Origin: Proruminimicrobium sp963666965
GTDB lineage: Bacteria > Elusimicrobiota > Endomicrobiia > Endomicrobiales > Endomicrobiaceae
Assembly (NCBI GenBank): GCA_963666965.1
Contig: OY762939.1
Coordinates: forward strand, 744,001-808,000
DNA length: 64,000 bases
Reading direction: 5' to 3'
The notes beneath the pieces are model-generated. The model was not told where the DNA came from. It did no database searches and saw only the letters and a program-made list of their open reading frames with translations. Of the stretch, positions 1 to 7,925 are shown piece after piece; within the stretch, counting starts at the first letter, position 1; every line of letters begins with the position of its first letter. Made by a program: the position numbers and the translations under genes.

Positions 1-297
1 AGATGCGACAGCCCCACATTTGGAGAAGACGGCGCTATTTTGTCGTGTCCCGATGCAATAGCAAAAGCGCTTGAATCTTATCTTGCCGATAAAACGGATC
101 CTGATTTATTTACAGGTAAAAAACAAGATTTAGCCGCAGCAGAAGTTAAACAGGAAGTTTATATGCCTAAGAAAACAAGCAGCGTCAATTTAGACACTGA
201 AGAAGAAATGAACGTAAAATGTCCCGACTGCGGAGAAAAACTTATGTTCAGAGAAGGGTGCCTTAGCTGTTCGTGTGGGTATTCAAAGTGCTCTTAA
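1..297 (+). CDS. nrdJ: Vitamin B12-dependent (class II) ribonucleotide reductase, C-terminal end only
   Basis: This is the 3' end of a gene that begins before the window; the frame is open from base 1. The visible 98 residues start with a TSCPD-type segment (RCDSPTF, then SCPDAIAKAL) and end in a zinc ribbon (CPDCGEK, then CSCGYSKC), the usual tail of adenosylcobalamin-dependent ribonucleotide reductases. In that family the tail cysteines re-reduce the active site after each turnover. The enzyme would make deoxyribonucleotides without oxygen. The neighbouring dCTP deaminase homologue also belongs to deoxynucleotide metabolism. The TTG at base 40 is internal and is not a start. Confidence 0.9.
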   Translation, partial: RCDSPTFGEDGAILSCPDAIAKALESYLADKTDPDLFTGKKQDLAAAEVKQEVYMPKKTSSVNLDTEEEMNVKCPDCGEKLMFREGCLSCSCGYSKCS

Positions 298-308
298 TAT
301 AAAATTTT

Positions 309-339
309 ATAACGGCTTCAAAATTATTGAAGCCGTTAT
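309..339 (+). terminator. Hairpin after nrdJ, probable terminator
   Basis: A perfect 13-bp inverted repeat (309-321 with 327-339) has a 5-base AT loop and a GC core (AACGGCTTCAA). It lies 12 bases after the nrdJ stop codon. No long T-run follows it on the + strand, so intrinsic termination may be weak; it could instead protect the mRNA 3' end. Confidence 0.6.
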
Positions 340-382
340 GTAAATGAAAAGAAATAAAATTAAAGTTGGAAGTGTTGTTTAA

Positions 383-480
383 AGACTAGAAAGATTTTGA
401 ACGAGACGAAATATTTTTGAAACGAAGTTTACATTTAAGCGTAAGCAGTAAATGAGTTTTAAAAATATAAAGTTGTAGTC
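383..480. repeat. Imperfect palindromic intergenic element, copy 1
   Basis: The element is bounded by AGACT at the left and TAGTC at the right. It has an internal stem (411-423 with 456-468, 12 of 13 pairs plus one G-T) enclosing a smaller stem (CATTTA with TAAATG). A related element lies at 32502-32604 between glyQ and glyS. Shared pieces include AAGACT, AAGATTTTG-like, a CGA(A/G)ACGAA block and AAAGTTG(C/T)AGTC near the right end. It sits between nrdJ and dcd and encodes no credible protein. Confidence 0.6.
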
Positions 481-519
481 AAAATATATCGGTCGCCATA
501 GCAGTAAAGGGAGTCTAAA

Positions 520-1077
520 ATGGTTAAACCGGATAAATGGATAAAAAAGATGGCTCTTGAGAAAAAAATGATAGAGCCTTTTGCCGAAGAGCAGGTAAGA
601 AAAAATAATATATCTTACGGGACTTCTTCTTACGGATACGACATGAGGATTTCCGGCGAATTTAAAATTATGCAGAAAAAGACTGACGGTTCTTTTATAG
701 ACCCTAAAAAAGTTGACGAAAATCTTTTTCTTCCTGTTCATGTTGATGATTTTATTATTTTACAGCCTCAGACGGTCGCTCTTGCAAGGACTGTAGAATA
801 TTTTAGAATCCCCAGAGATATTATAACAATAGCTTTCGGCAAATCCACATATGCAAGATGCGGCATTATAGTAAATATCACGCCTTTTGAACCTGAGTGG
901 GAAGGATATGCGACTCTTGCTATTTCAAATATCAGTTCTCTCCCGGTTAAAATATACGCAAATGAAGGAATAGGCCAGCTTTTATTTTTGGGTACCGACG
1001 GACAATGTGAAATTTCTTATGCGGACAGAGCTGGAAAATATCAGGCTCAGAAAACGATAACGCCGGCAAAAGTATAA
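520..1077 (+). CDS. dcd: dCTP deaminase homologue with the catalytic glutamate replaced by alanine
   Basis: The 185-residue protein belongs to the trimeric dCTP deaminase/dUTPase fold, which deaminates dCTP to dUTP for dTMP synthesis. Family motifs are clear: GTSSYGYDMRI near residue 34, GKSTYARCGI near 107, FEPEWEG near 123 and ANEGIGQLLF. A Shine-Dalgarno (AAAGGGAG) precedes the ATG. The oddity is at residue 134: the family motif TLE(F/I)SN reads TLAISN here (codon GCT, 919-921). In E. coli Dcd (Glu138) and the Methanocaldococcus enzyme (Glu145) this glutamate is the catalytic residue. By analogy the protein should bind nucleotide but deaminate poorly or not at all. The gene is otherwise intact and follows nrdJ. 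Confidence 0.88.
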   Translation: MVKPDKWIKKMALEKKMIEPFAEEQVRKNNISYGTSSYGYDMRISGEFKIMQKKTDGSFIDPKKVDENLFLPVHVDDFIILQPQTVALARTVEYFRIPRDIITIAFGKSTYARCGIIVNITPFEPEWEGYATLAISNISSLPVKIYANEGIGQLLFLGTDGQCEISYADRAGKYQAQKTITPAKV

Positions 1078-1090
1078 CTAAGGGGTTTAA

Positions 1091-1600
1091 ATGAAGAGAA
1101 TAATTGCGTCTTTTGTGTTTGTTGTTTTTGCCGCTTTAAATCTTTTTGCGCAGAATGTTACCGGAATTTGGCAGACTATAGACGATGAAACTAATAAACC
1201 TAAAAGCGTCGTATCGGTTTACGAATACGATGGCCGGATTTACGGAAGAATAATAATGACTTATGAAGACGACGGAATTACGGTAAAAGACACGATATAT
1301 TCTAAAAAATACGCAGCCGATAAAGTAAAAGGAAGTCCGTTAATGTGCGGCCTTGATTTTATATGGAATATGAAAAAAGACGGCCCCAAATATAAAGGCG
1401 GCAAAATTTTAAATCCGGAAAACGGCAAAATATATAACTCCGAAATGTGGTGCAATGAAAAAGGCGATTTAGTCGTAAGAGGCAAAATAGCTTTTTTAGG
1501 AAAAAACCAGACCTGGAAACAATTTAACGCCGACCGGTTTCCTGCCGATTTTACGGTTCCCGATTCAAAAAACTGGCAACCTGTAATACCTGTAAAATAA
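1091..1600 (+). CDS. Exported DUF2147-family protein
   Basis: The 169-residue protein has a cleavable-looking signal peptide (basic start, hydrophobic core, LFAQN near residue 20). The mature part matches DUF2147: GIWQTIDDETNKPKSVV at the start, then IYGRI, GGKILNPENGK and LVVRGKI with a closing tryptophan. This family is small, periplasmic and of unknown function; several members have a lipocalin-like beta-barrel. It starts 13 bases after dcd with an AAGGGG ribosome site, so it is probably co-transcribed. Its stop lies two bases from the convergent metH stop. Confidence 0.82.
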   Translation: MKRIIASFVFVVFAALNLFAQNVTGIWQTIDDETNKPKSVVSVYEYDGRIYGRIIMTYEDDGITVKDTIYSKKYAADKVKGSPLMCGLDFIWNMKKDGPKYKGGKILNPENGKIYNSEMWCNEKGDLVVRGKIAFLGKNQTWKQFNADRFPADFTVPDSKNWQPVIPVK

Positions 1601-1602
1601 AA

Positions 1603-4005
1603 TTAATTTGTGAGATTTTTTACGAGATTTGCGGCTTCGATTGCATCTTTTGAGTAACCGTCCGCTTTTATGCTTTGGGCAAAAATTTCGGTGACAGGCG
1701 CTCCGCCTATTATGACTTTTGCTCTGATTCCGGAATAATTTCTCAGTTCTATTATTTTTTCCATTTCAATCATCGTTGTAGTCATAAGAGCCGACAGCCC
1801 TATAATATCTGCGTCTATTTCTTTTGCTTTTGCGATGATGGCTTCGGCTTCAACGTTTTTGCCCATATCGGTTACTTCAAAACCGAAACTTTCAAATACC
1901 GCAGATACGATATTTTTGCCTATGTCGTGAGCGTCGCCTTTAACGGTCGCCATGACTATCCTGCATGTTTTATTCTGTATGTTTTTTTTGATAAGAGGGC
2001 GTATTATCGCAAAAGCCGTCTGTGCCGTTTCGGCAGACAATATAACCTGCGGAAGAAAAAATTCTTTTGAGTTGAATTTATCACCGACGATATTTAAAGC
2101 TTTTAATATGATTTCATTTGAAATAAACATCGGATTAGGATTTTCTTTCAATACATCCTCGGTAAAAGGAACGACGTAATCTTTATCGCCTTCTATGATT
2201 GCGTTAAACAGTTTTTCACAGGCGCTTAAAATTTTTGTTTCTGCAGTTTTTTTCTTTTCGGCGTTTGAATATTTTGCTACATAATTTTTTGCGTTTAAAT
2301 CTTTATTTTCAAGAAGAGCTCTTGCATGATCGTCGTCAATAGTCCAGTTTTCGGAAGGGTTGCATATCGCAACGTCAAGACCTGCATCAAGCGTCATTTT
2401 TAAAAATGTCGAGTTTATAGTCTGTCTTGAAGGGAGTCCGAACGACACGTTTGAAACGCCGAGCACTGTTTTGCATTGCGGAAATCTTTTTTTTGATTCT
2501 TTTATGGCGTTAAGAGTTTCTGAAATTTGGTCCGATGAAGAACTTGCCGATAACGTAAGATAATCAAATATAATTTCTTTTCGGTCTATGCCGTATTTGT
2601 CGGCGTAAGACAATATTTTTTCGGCTATTTCTATTCTTTTCTGCCATGTTTTCGGAAGCCCCTGTTCGTCAACGGTCAAAGCTATTACGGAAGTTCCGTA
2701 TTTTTTTACAAGCGGCATTACAAAATTCAGTTTTTCAGTTTCTCCGTTAACCGAATTTATAAGCGGTTTTCCGGCGCAGTGTTTGCATGCGGCAGAAAGA
2801 GCCTGTTCAAAACTGGAATCAAGAGCAAGCGGGATATTTACTATTTCCTGTATTTCGTTTACGGCCTGTATCAAAAGAGCCGTTTCGTCTGCTCCGGGAA
2901 CTCCCATATTGACGTCAAGAATATTTGCTCCTGCGGCGGCTTGCGTTTTTGCCTCGTGTTTTACCAGAGAAAAAACATTGCGCGACAGTTCCTGCTGGAA
3001 AATTTTTCTGCCGGTAGGATTGATTCTCTCTCCTATGATTATCGGTCTTGGCAATTTATCAAGATCTATAGCTTTTGTTCTTGTAGATAAAAGATGATGC
3101 GTGACTTCTTTTCTTGGCGCAGGTTTTTTATTTTTAAGTTCAAGCGCGATATTTTTTATGTATTCGGGTGTTGTTCCGCAACAGCCGCCCAGCATATTAA
3201 CGCCTGAGTTGTAAGCTTCAATGCAAACCTGCGTAAATTCTTCTTTTGTTCCTGGAAAAACAGTTTCTCTGTTTATCAGCTGAGGCATCCCGGCGTTAGG
3301 TTTAAACGAAACCGGAAGATTAGTATTTGCAGTCAATATTTTTGCAAGTTTTAAAAGTTCCTGAGGGCCGACCGAACAATTCATACCTATTGCGTCCGCT
3401 TTAAGGCTTTCGGCCATCGCTATAAAACTTAAAATATCAGTTCCCGTCACTGTTGAGCCGTCGTAAGAAAAAGTCATCTGAACCATTACGGGTCCGTTAT
3501 AAACTTCTTTTACGGCAAGCATTGCAGCTTTAAGTTCTTTTATCTCGGTCATTGTTTCAATAACTATAAGATCAACGCCTGCTTTATTCAAAAGCAAAGC
3601 CTGCTGTCTGAATGCTTCAAAAGAATTATCAAAAGATACGGGACCTAAAGGCTGCAGATATGATCCGACCGAAGAAATATCTCCGGCTACAAGCGCATTT
3701 GTTTTGGCTGCCGCTTCTTTTGCGATCAAGACGCCTTTTTCTATTATTTCTTCAATTTTATTTTCAAGATTGTAATGAGCGAGTTTTAATTTGTTTGCTC
3801 CGAAAGTGTTTGAAAATATTATGTCGGATCCTGCGGATATATAAGAAGCATGGACCTGTCTTATTCTTTCAGGATACTTTATGTTTAATTCTTCGGCGGT
3901 CGAGATCCCTTCCATAAAACCCAGTTTATGAAGTTCGGTGCCGGTTGCGCCGTCAAGTATCAAAATTTTTTCGGATAATAATTTTTTAAATTCTTCTTTT
4001 TTCAT
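1603..4005 (-). CDS. metH: Cobalamin-dependent methionine synthase lacking the reactivation domain
   Basis: The enzyme transfers the methyl group of methyltetrahydrofolate to homocysteine through cobalamin. Domains in order: a homocysteine/zinc domain (about 1-290; DGATGTEL, zinc cysteines in GMNCSVGP and GGCCGTTP), a pterin-binding domain (about 315-570; GERINPTGRK, DVNMGVPG), a cap helical domain and a cobalamin-binding Rossmann domain with the axial histidine motif DAHDIG. At 800 residues it stops after the cobalamin domain, whereas E. coli MetH (about 1227) continues into an AdoMet/flavodoxin-dependent activation domain. Reactivation must therefore use another protein or be unnecessary. 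Its start overlaps the thiD2 stop by ATGA, so the two are translationally coupled. Confidence 0.95.
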   Translation of the reverse strand: MKKEEFKKLLSEKILILDGATGTELHKLGFMEGISTAEELNIKYPERIRQVHASYISAGSDIIFSNTFGANKLKLAHYNLENKIEEIIEKGVLIAKEAAAKTNALVAGDISSVGSYLQPLGPVSFDNSFEAFRQQALLLNKAGVDLIVIETMTEIKELKAAMLAVKEVYNGPVMVQMTFSYDGSTVTGTDILSFIAMAESLKADAIGMNCSVGPQELLKLAKILTANTNLPVSFKPNAGMPQLINRETVFPGTKEEFTQVCIEAYNSGVNMLGGCCGTTPEYIKNIALELKNKKPAPRKEVTHHLLSTRTKAIDLDKLPRPIIIGERINPTGRKIFQQELSRNVFSLVKHEAKTQAAAGANILDVNMGVPGADETALLIQAVNEIQEIVNIPLALDSSFEQALSAACKHCAGKPLINSVNGETEKLNFVMPLVKKYGTSVIALTVDEQGLPKTWQKRIEIAEKILSYADKYGIDRKEIIFDYLTLSASSSSDQISETLNAIKESKKRFPQCKTVLGVSNVSFGLPSRQTINSTFLKMTLDAGLDVAICNPSENWTIDDDHARALLENKDLNAKNYVAKYSNAEKKKTAETKILSACEKLFNAIIEGDKDYVVPFTEDVLKENPNPMFISNEIILKALNIVGDKFNSKEFFLPQVILSAETAQTAFAIIRPLIKKNIQNKTCRIVMATVKGDAHDIGKNIVSAVFESFGFEVTDMGKNVEAEAIIAKAKEIDADIIGLSALMTTTMIEMEKIIELRNYSGIRAKVIIGGAPVTEIFAQSIKADGYSKDAIEAANLVKNLTN

Positions 4006-4406
4006 TTTTTAAAATATTTCAGCATCATAGTTTTTTCAATCGTATAAACTTTGTATCTTAAAGCTTTAAATTTTAAAGCGGTTTCAAAATCAATTATTTT
4101 TGAATATTCCTCAAGAACTCTTAAAGATTCCTGCGCTCTTTTAAAATTAGCGGCGGTTATGCTTTCCAGTTTTATTCTCGGCTGCTCTGAAACTTTTCTG
4201 CCGGAATCTCTGATGCTGTCTCTTGCAGAAAGCATAGTTTTATAATGCTCTTGAAGATATTTTGTAGCATTGTGGCGGATGAGCCTTGTTTTTTTGTAAA
4301 TTTGTTCGTCGTCAAAAACAAATCTCGCCGTATCTTCTATTACCCTCAATCCTTCTTTGCATCTGTTTATATTTGTGTCTAAAATTCTTATAAATTTTTT
4401 GTCCAT
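4002..4406 (-). CDS. ThiD2-like domain protein (thiamine synthesis family)
   Basis: This 134-residue helical protein matches the domain found at the N-terminus of some thiamine-phosphate synthases and described as ThiD2. It shows ILDTNINRCKEGLRVIEDTARF at the start, written here in pieces: ILDTNINRC and EGLRVIEDTARF. The second half has NFKRAQESLRVLEEYSK. ThiD2 domains are proposed to phosphorylate HMP-phosphate. Here the domain stands alone without ThiE, and no TPP riboswitch is visible. It lies between rfaE2 and metH in one operon. The family assignment is firm; the reaction is inferred. Confidence 0.75.
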   Translation of the reverse strand: MDKKFIRILDTNINRCKEGLRVIEDTARFVFDDEQIYKKTRLIRHNATKYLQEHYKTMLSARDSIRDSGRKVSEQPRIKLESITAANFKRAQESLRVLEEYSKIIDFETALKFKALRYKVYTIEKTMMLKYFKK

Positions 4407-4421
4407 GATTTTTCAGGCGGA

Positions 4422-4895
4422 TTATTTTTTACCGTATCTTTCAACTATAAGATTTATGAGATTGCTTGTTGATTTTCCTTTAACAAGAGGATATCTGTAA
4501 ACTTTTTTTACAAATTCTCTGCCGATGATGTCTTCAATTTTATAATCGCCGCCTTTAACAAGAACGTCAGGTTCGATCTTTTTTAAAACATTATACGGAG
4601 TCTGTTCTGAAAAAATTATGACATAATCTATTACGTCTATCGCCGAAAGAAGTTTTACTCTGTCTTTTTGTCCGACAAGAGGTCTTTTCGGACCTTTAAG
4701 TCCTGCCAATGATTTATCGGAATTGATTGCAACAATAAGAACATCGCCCAATGTTTTTGCTTTTTGGAAAAGGCTTACATGTCCTATATGTATCAAATCA
4801 AAACAGCCGTTTGTAAAAACAATTTTTTTACCTTGTTTTTTAAGTTTTTTGACGGTTTCCGTTATTTTTTTTGTTGAACAAAATTTATTAGGCAA
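4422..4895 (-). CDS. rfaE2: D-glycero-beta-D-manno-heptose 1-phosphate adenylyltransferase
   Basis: This 157-residue cytidylyltransferase-like protein transfers AMP to heptose 1-phosphate on the way to ADP-heptose for the LPS inner core. It carries the nucleotide-binding motif NGCFDLIHIGH (HxGH) near residue 29, AINSDKS, and a GKSTSNLI tail typical of the HldE/RfaE C-terminal domain. The kinase domain (RfaE1) is absent, so this is the stand-alone form. It overlaps the gmhA 3' end by 8 bases and so belongs to the same pathway operon. Kinase and phosphatase for the intermediate steps are not seen in this window. Confidence 0.93.
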   Translation of the reverse strand: MPNKFCSTKKITETVKKLKKQGKKIVFTNGCFDLIHIGHVSLFQKAKTLGDVLIVAINSDKSLAGLKGPKRPLVGQKDRVKLLSAIDVIDYVIIFSEQTPYNVLKKIEPDVLVKGGDYKIEDIIGREFVKKVYRYPLVKGKSTSNLINLIVERYGKK

Positions 4896-5466
4896 ACAAT
4901 TTCTCCTCTATGATTTTTGAAATTATATGTATCAAAAGAATATGGCATTCCTGTATTCTGCCGGTATTTTTTGAAGGAGCGCAGTAACACATATCTGACA
5001 TTATTTTAAGCTGTCCGCCGTCGGCACCGGTCATCCCTATCACAAACATATCTATTTTTTTTGCAACTTCAACGGCTTTTATCACATTTATAGAGTTTCC
5101 TGAAGTAGTAATTGCTATTGCTATGTCTCCTTTCTGCGCAAAAGCTTCAAGCTGTCTTGAAAAAACCTGGTCATATCCGAAATCGTTTCCTATTGCCGTG
5201 ATTGACGATATATTTTCAGTCAGAGCTATTGCCGGAATAGCTTTTCTGTTTTTTTCAAATCTGCATACTATTTCAGCAGCAAAATGCAATGCGTCGCTTG
5301 CCGAGCCGCCGTTTCCGAATATTATGAGTTTCTTATTATTTTGGTAGGCTTCTATAATTTTATTTGCTATAGACTGGATATAAACTATCTGTCCGCCGTC
5401 AAGCATTTTCTTTTTTGCTTCAATGCTGTCGTTGATGAATGACTGTATAATCTGTTTTGTATCCAT
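4888..5466 (-). CDS. gmhA: Sedoheptulose-7-phosphate isomerase
   Basis: This 192-residue SIS-domain protein converts sedoheptulose 7-phosphate to D-glycero-manno-heptose 7-phosphate, the first step to ADP-heptose. The phosphate-binding loop FGNGGSASDA is near residue 50. The expected catalytic residues are present: a glutamate in FAAEIVCRF and a histidine in IQECHILLIH. A strong GGAGAG ribosome site precedes the ATG. It heads the operon gmhA-rfaE2-thiD2-metH. With rfaE2 it implies a heptose-containing outer membrane glycolipid. Confidence 0.94.
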   Translation of the reverse strand: MDTKQIIQSFINDSIEAKKKMLDGGQIVYIQSIANKIIEAYQNNKKLIIFGNGGSASDALHFAAEIVCRFEKNRKAIPAIALTENISSITAIGNDFGYDQVFSRQLEAFAQKGDIAIAITTSGNSINVIKAVEVAKKIDMFVIGMTGADGGQLKIMSDMCYCAPSKNTGRIQECHILLIHIISKIIEEKLFA

Positions 5467-5488
5467 TATAGACTCTCCTAAAATAACT

Positions 5489-5517
5489 AAAGCCCACCTT
5501 TTTATACGGTGAGCTTT
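5489..5517 (-). terminator. Terminator hairpin after accC
   Basis: A 10-bp inverted repeat (5489-5498 AAAGCCCACC with 5508-5517 GGTGAGCTTT, one G-T pair) has a 9-base loop. It lies 29 bases beyond the accC stop and before the gmhA start. On the minus strand a T-rich tract follows the stem. It fits a rho-independent terminator separating the pepP-efp-accBC operon from gmhA. Confidence 0.65.
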
Positions 5518-5545
5518 AAGTTTTTATATATTTTCTGCTTACCGT

Positions 5546-6895
5546 TTATTTATTGAAAACGTGTTTTGCCAAAAAGTCAGTCGCTACGATTCCGTTATGG
5601 AACTGCTCGTTTTCCATTATTTTCAAATGAAGCGAAGCCGTATTTCTTATTCCTTCAATCTGAGTTTCTTTAAGAGCTCGGGACATTCTTACTATTGCTT
5701 CCTGTCTCGTTTCTCCGTGAGATATGATTTTTGCTATTAAACTGTCGTAAAAAGGAGGGATCGTATAACCGGAATAGACATGAGTGTCTACTCTGATTCC
5801 GGGACCTCCGGGAAGATATAAATGTCCTATTTTACCTGGTGAAGGTATGAAATCCTTATCAGGATCCTCGGCATTTATTCTGCATTCTATGGCATGTCCC
5901 ATTATTTTTATATCGCTTGAATCAAACGAAAGTTTTTCGCCTGCGGCAAGCCTTATTTGTTCTTTTACAAGGTCAAGTCCCGTTATTGTTTCAGTAACAG
6001 GATGCTCAACCTGAATTCTTGTATTCATTTCCATAAAGTAAAAATTGGAATACTTATCTACTAAAAATTCAACAGTGCCGACTGTTATATATCCGACCGC
6101 TTCGGCTGCGCTTTTAGCGGCTTTTCCCATTTTTTTTCTGAGAGATTCGCTTATAAAAGGAGAAGGGCTTTCTTCGACAAGTTTCTGGTGTCTTCTCTGT
6201 ATCGAGCAGTCTCTTTCAGGGAGATAAACTACTTTTCCGTGAGCGTCTCCCAGAATCTGGAATTCTATATGGTGAGGTTCTTCAACGTATTTTTCCATGT
6301 AAACGTCTGGATTTCCGAACGCTGCTTTTGCTTCAGTCTGAGCCATAATTATCGCATTTTTCAGAGATTCTTCGCTTACTACGATTCTCATTCCTTTTCC
6401 GCCGCCGCCGGCAGTTGCTTTAATGATTACGGGGTAACCTATTTTTTTTGCCAAATCAAATATTTTCGGATCATCTTCCGATACAGGTCCGTCAGATCCC
6501 GGGACTACCGGAACTTTCGATTTTATCATAAGTCTTCTGGCTTCTATTTTGTCACCCATTTTTTCAATGGAAGTTTTCTTAGGCCCTATGAAAGTTATTC
6601 CGCATGTTTCGCAGACTTCTGCGAAATATGTGTTTTCAGCCAAAAATCCGTATCCGGGATGAATGGCGTCTGCGCCTGTAATTTCTGCGGCTGATATTAT
6701 GCTCGGTATGTTAAGATAGCTTTCGCTTGCCGAGGCAGGTCCTACGCATACGGCCTCATCGGCCATTTTTACGTGCATGGAAGTTCTGTCGGCTTCGGAG
6801 TGGATAGCTACTGTTTTTATGCCAAGCTCTCTTGCCGCTCTTATTACTCTGCAGGCAATTTCTCCTCTGTTTGCAATCAGTATTTTCTTAAACAT
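5546..6895 (-). CDS. accC: Biotin carboxylase subunit of acetyl-CoA carboxylase
   Basis: This 449-residue ATP-grasp enzyme carboxylates biotin on its carrier protein using bicarbonate and ATP, the first half of malonyl-CoA synthesis. The biotin-carboxylase N-domain begins ILIANRGEIACRV. The ATP-grasp glycine loop is GGGGKGMR near residue 164. Catalytic motifs are intact: CSIQRRHQKL, EMNTRIQVEHPVTE and ECRINAEDP. Length is the usual one for bacterial AccC. It follows accB by 14 bases. The enzyme looks fully active, which contrasts with the altered carrier encoded upstream. Confidence 0.97.
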   Translation of the reverse strand: MFKKILIANRGEIACRVIRAARELGIKTVAIHSEADRTSMHVKMADEAVCVGPASASESYLNIPSIISAAEITGADAIHPGYGFLAENTYFAEVCETCGITFIGPKKTSIEKMGDKIEARRLMIKSKVPVVPGSDGPVSEDDPKIFDLAKKIGYPVIIKATAGGGGKGMRIVVSEESLKNAIIMAQTEAKAAFGNPDVYMEKYVEEPHHIEFQILGDAHGKVVYLPERDCSIQRRHQKLVEESPSPFISESLRKKMGKAAKSAAEAVGYITVGTVEFLVDKYSNFYFMEMNTRIQVEHPVTETITGLDLVKEQIRLAAGEKLSFDSSDIKIMGHAIECRINAEDPDKDFIPSPGKIGHLYLPGGPGIRVDTHVYSGYTIPPFYDSLIAKIISHGETRQEAIVRMSRALKETQIEGIRNTASLHLKIMENEQFHNGIVATDFLAKHVFNK

Positions 6896-6909
6896 TAAAG
6901 TCTCCCGTT

Positions 6910-7320
6910 TTATACTATGTCGGACGTATCAACCAAAAAGAGTTCCTGTCCGTATTCAACCGACTGTCCGTCTTTTACTTTTACCTCAACTACTTTTCCT
7001 TTTGTCGTTGCAATAATGTCTTTATTTATTCTCATCGCGACGATTGTACCGATCTTCTGTCCGACTTCAACATGATTGCCTTCGACTACAAAAGGAGGTC
7101 TGTCATGCGCAGGAGAACTGTGAAATGTCCCCACCATTGTTGACTTTATCGGCACTACAGGGGATTTTTCCGCCGCTTTTTTAGGAGCTTCGGGAACAGC
7201 TTTCTTCATTACTTCGCTTTTTTTCAGGTAAACCGATGTGTCTCCCGCTTCAAACTCCATTTCTTCAATGTCGGTTTCGCGGATAGATTCCAAAAATTTT
7301 TTTATTTCGGCTGAATTCAT
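6910..7320 (-). CDS. accB: Biotin carboxyl carrier protein homologue with Arg at the biotinylation position
   Basis: This 136-residue protein has the AccB architecture: a helical N-terminus (1-40), an Ala/Pro-rich linker (about 40-57) and a biotinyl domain from MVGTFHSSP. A gapless alignment by eye with E. coli BCCP from that motif places the conserved EAMKMMN at residues 94-100, which here read VAMRINK. The lysine that carries biotin is therefore Arg97 (codon AGA, minus strand, 7030-7032), and the preceding Glu is Val. Arginine cannot be biotinylated by BirA. The gene is intact, in the canonical efp-accB-accC order, with an AAAGAGG ribosome site. It may be a regulatory, BADC-like carrier, or a true BCCP may be encoded elsewhere. 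Lys100, three residues on, is not in the family position. Confidence 0.9.
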   Translation of the reverse strand: MNSAEIKKFLESIRETDIEEMEFEAGDTSVYLKKSEVMKKAVPEAPKKAAEKSPVVPIKSTMVGTFHSSPAHDRPPFVVEGNHVEVGQKIGTIVAMRINKDIIATTKGKVVEVKVKDGQSVEYGQELFLVDTSDIV

Positions 7321-7347
7321 AAAAACCTCTTTTTAATTAAATCGGTG

Positions 7348-7911
7348 CTACTGTGAAACGCGCTCTACATATTCTCCGGTTCTGGTATCAACCTTTATTT
7401 TGTCTCCGACTTTTATAAATAAAGGAACTTTTATTTCTGCTCCGCTTTCTATTTTTGCGAACTTAGTAAGATTTGTAACTGAATCGCCTTTTATGCCCGG
7501 CTCCGCTTCTATTATCGACATTTCTATTATGAGAGGCATATCTATGCCTATTAAATCGTCTTCAAGATATATTGCGTCCACTTCCTGATTTTCCTTTAAA
7601 TAGATTTCTTTGCCGTCAAGTTTTTCTTTAGGTATAGCAATCTGTTCATAAGAATTCATATCCATGAAATTATAATTTTCGCCTTCAATGTATAAAAACT
7701 GTTTTTTCTGTCTTGATACGCTCAAAGATTCAAATTTTTCGCCGGACTTGAAAGTTCTGTCTATAGTTCCGCCTTTTTTGACATGTCTTAATTTTACTCT
7801 CATTACGGCTCCGCCTTTTCCTGGCTTGTGATTCTGGAACCATGTTATCTGGTAAGGTTCATTGTCAACGACAATTACCAATCCGTTTTTAAAATCTGAA
7901 GTTGAGACCAT
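7348..7911 (-). CDS. efp: Translation elongation factor P
   Basis: This 187-residue protein relieves ribosome stalling at polyproline stretches. It has three beta-barrel domains: a KOW-like N-domain with the exposed lysine loop HKPGKGGA near residue 29, the middle OB domain, and the C-terminal OB domain ending RTGEYVERV. Length is typical. The modification enzyme for the loop lysine is not in the window. It lies between pepP and accB, an order seen in many bacteria (pepP-efp-accB-accC), 14 bases after pepP. Confidence 0.96.
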   Translation of the reverse strand: MVSTSDFKNGLVIVVDNEPYQITWFQNHKPGKGGAVMRVKLRHVKKGGTIDRTFKSGEKFESLSVSRQKKQFLYIEGENYNFMDMNSYEQIAIPKEKLDGKEIYLKENQEVDAIYLEDDLIGIDMPLIIEMSIIEAEPGIKGDSVTNLTKFAKIESGAEIKVPLFIKVGDKIKVDTRTGEYVERVSQ

Positions 7912-7925
7912 TATTTTATTTCTCC

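Noticed and set aside
379..741. 120-residue open frame on the minus strand opposite dcd
   Set aside because: It overlaps the conserved dcd gene and the palindromic element, has a low-complexity Phe/Leu/Arg-rich translation and no ribosome site.
6188..6694. 168-residue frame on the + strand opposite accC
   Set aside because: It is a shadow of accC; the translation is Cys/Phe/Tyr-rich with no family pattern, and accC is fully conserved on the other strand.
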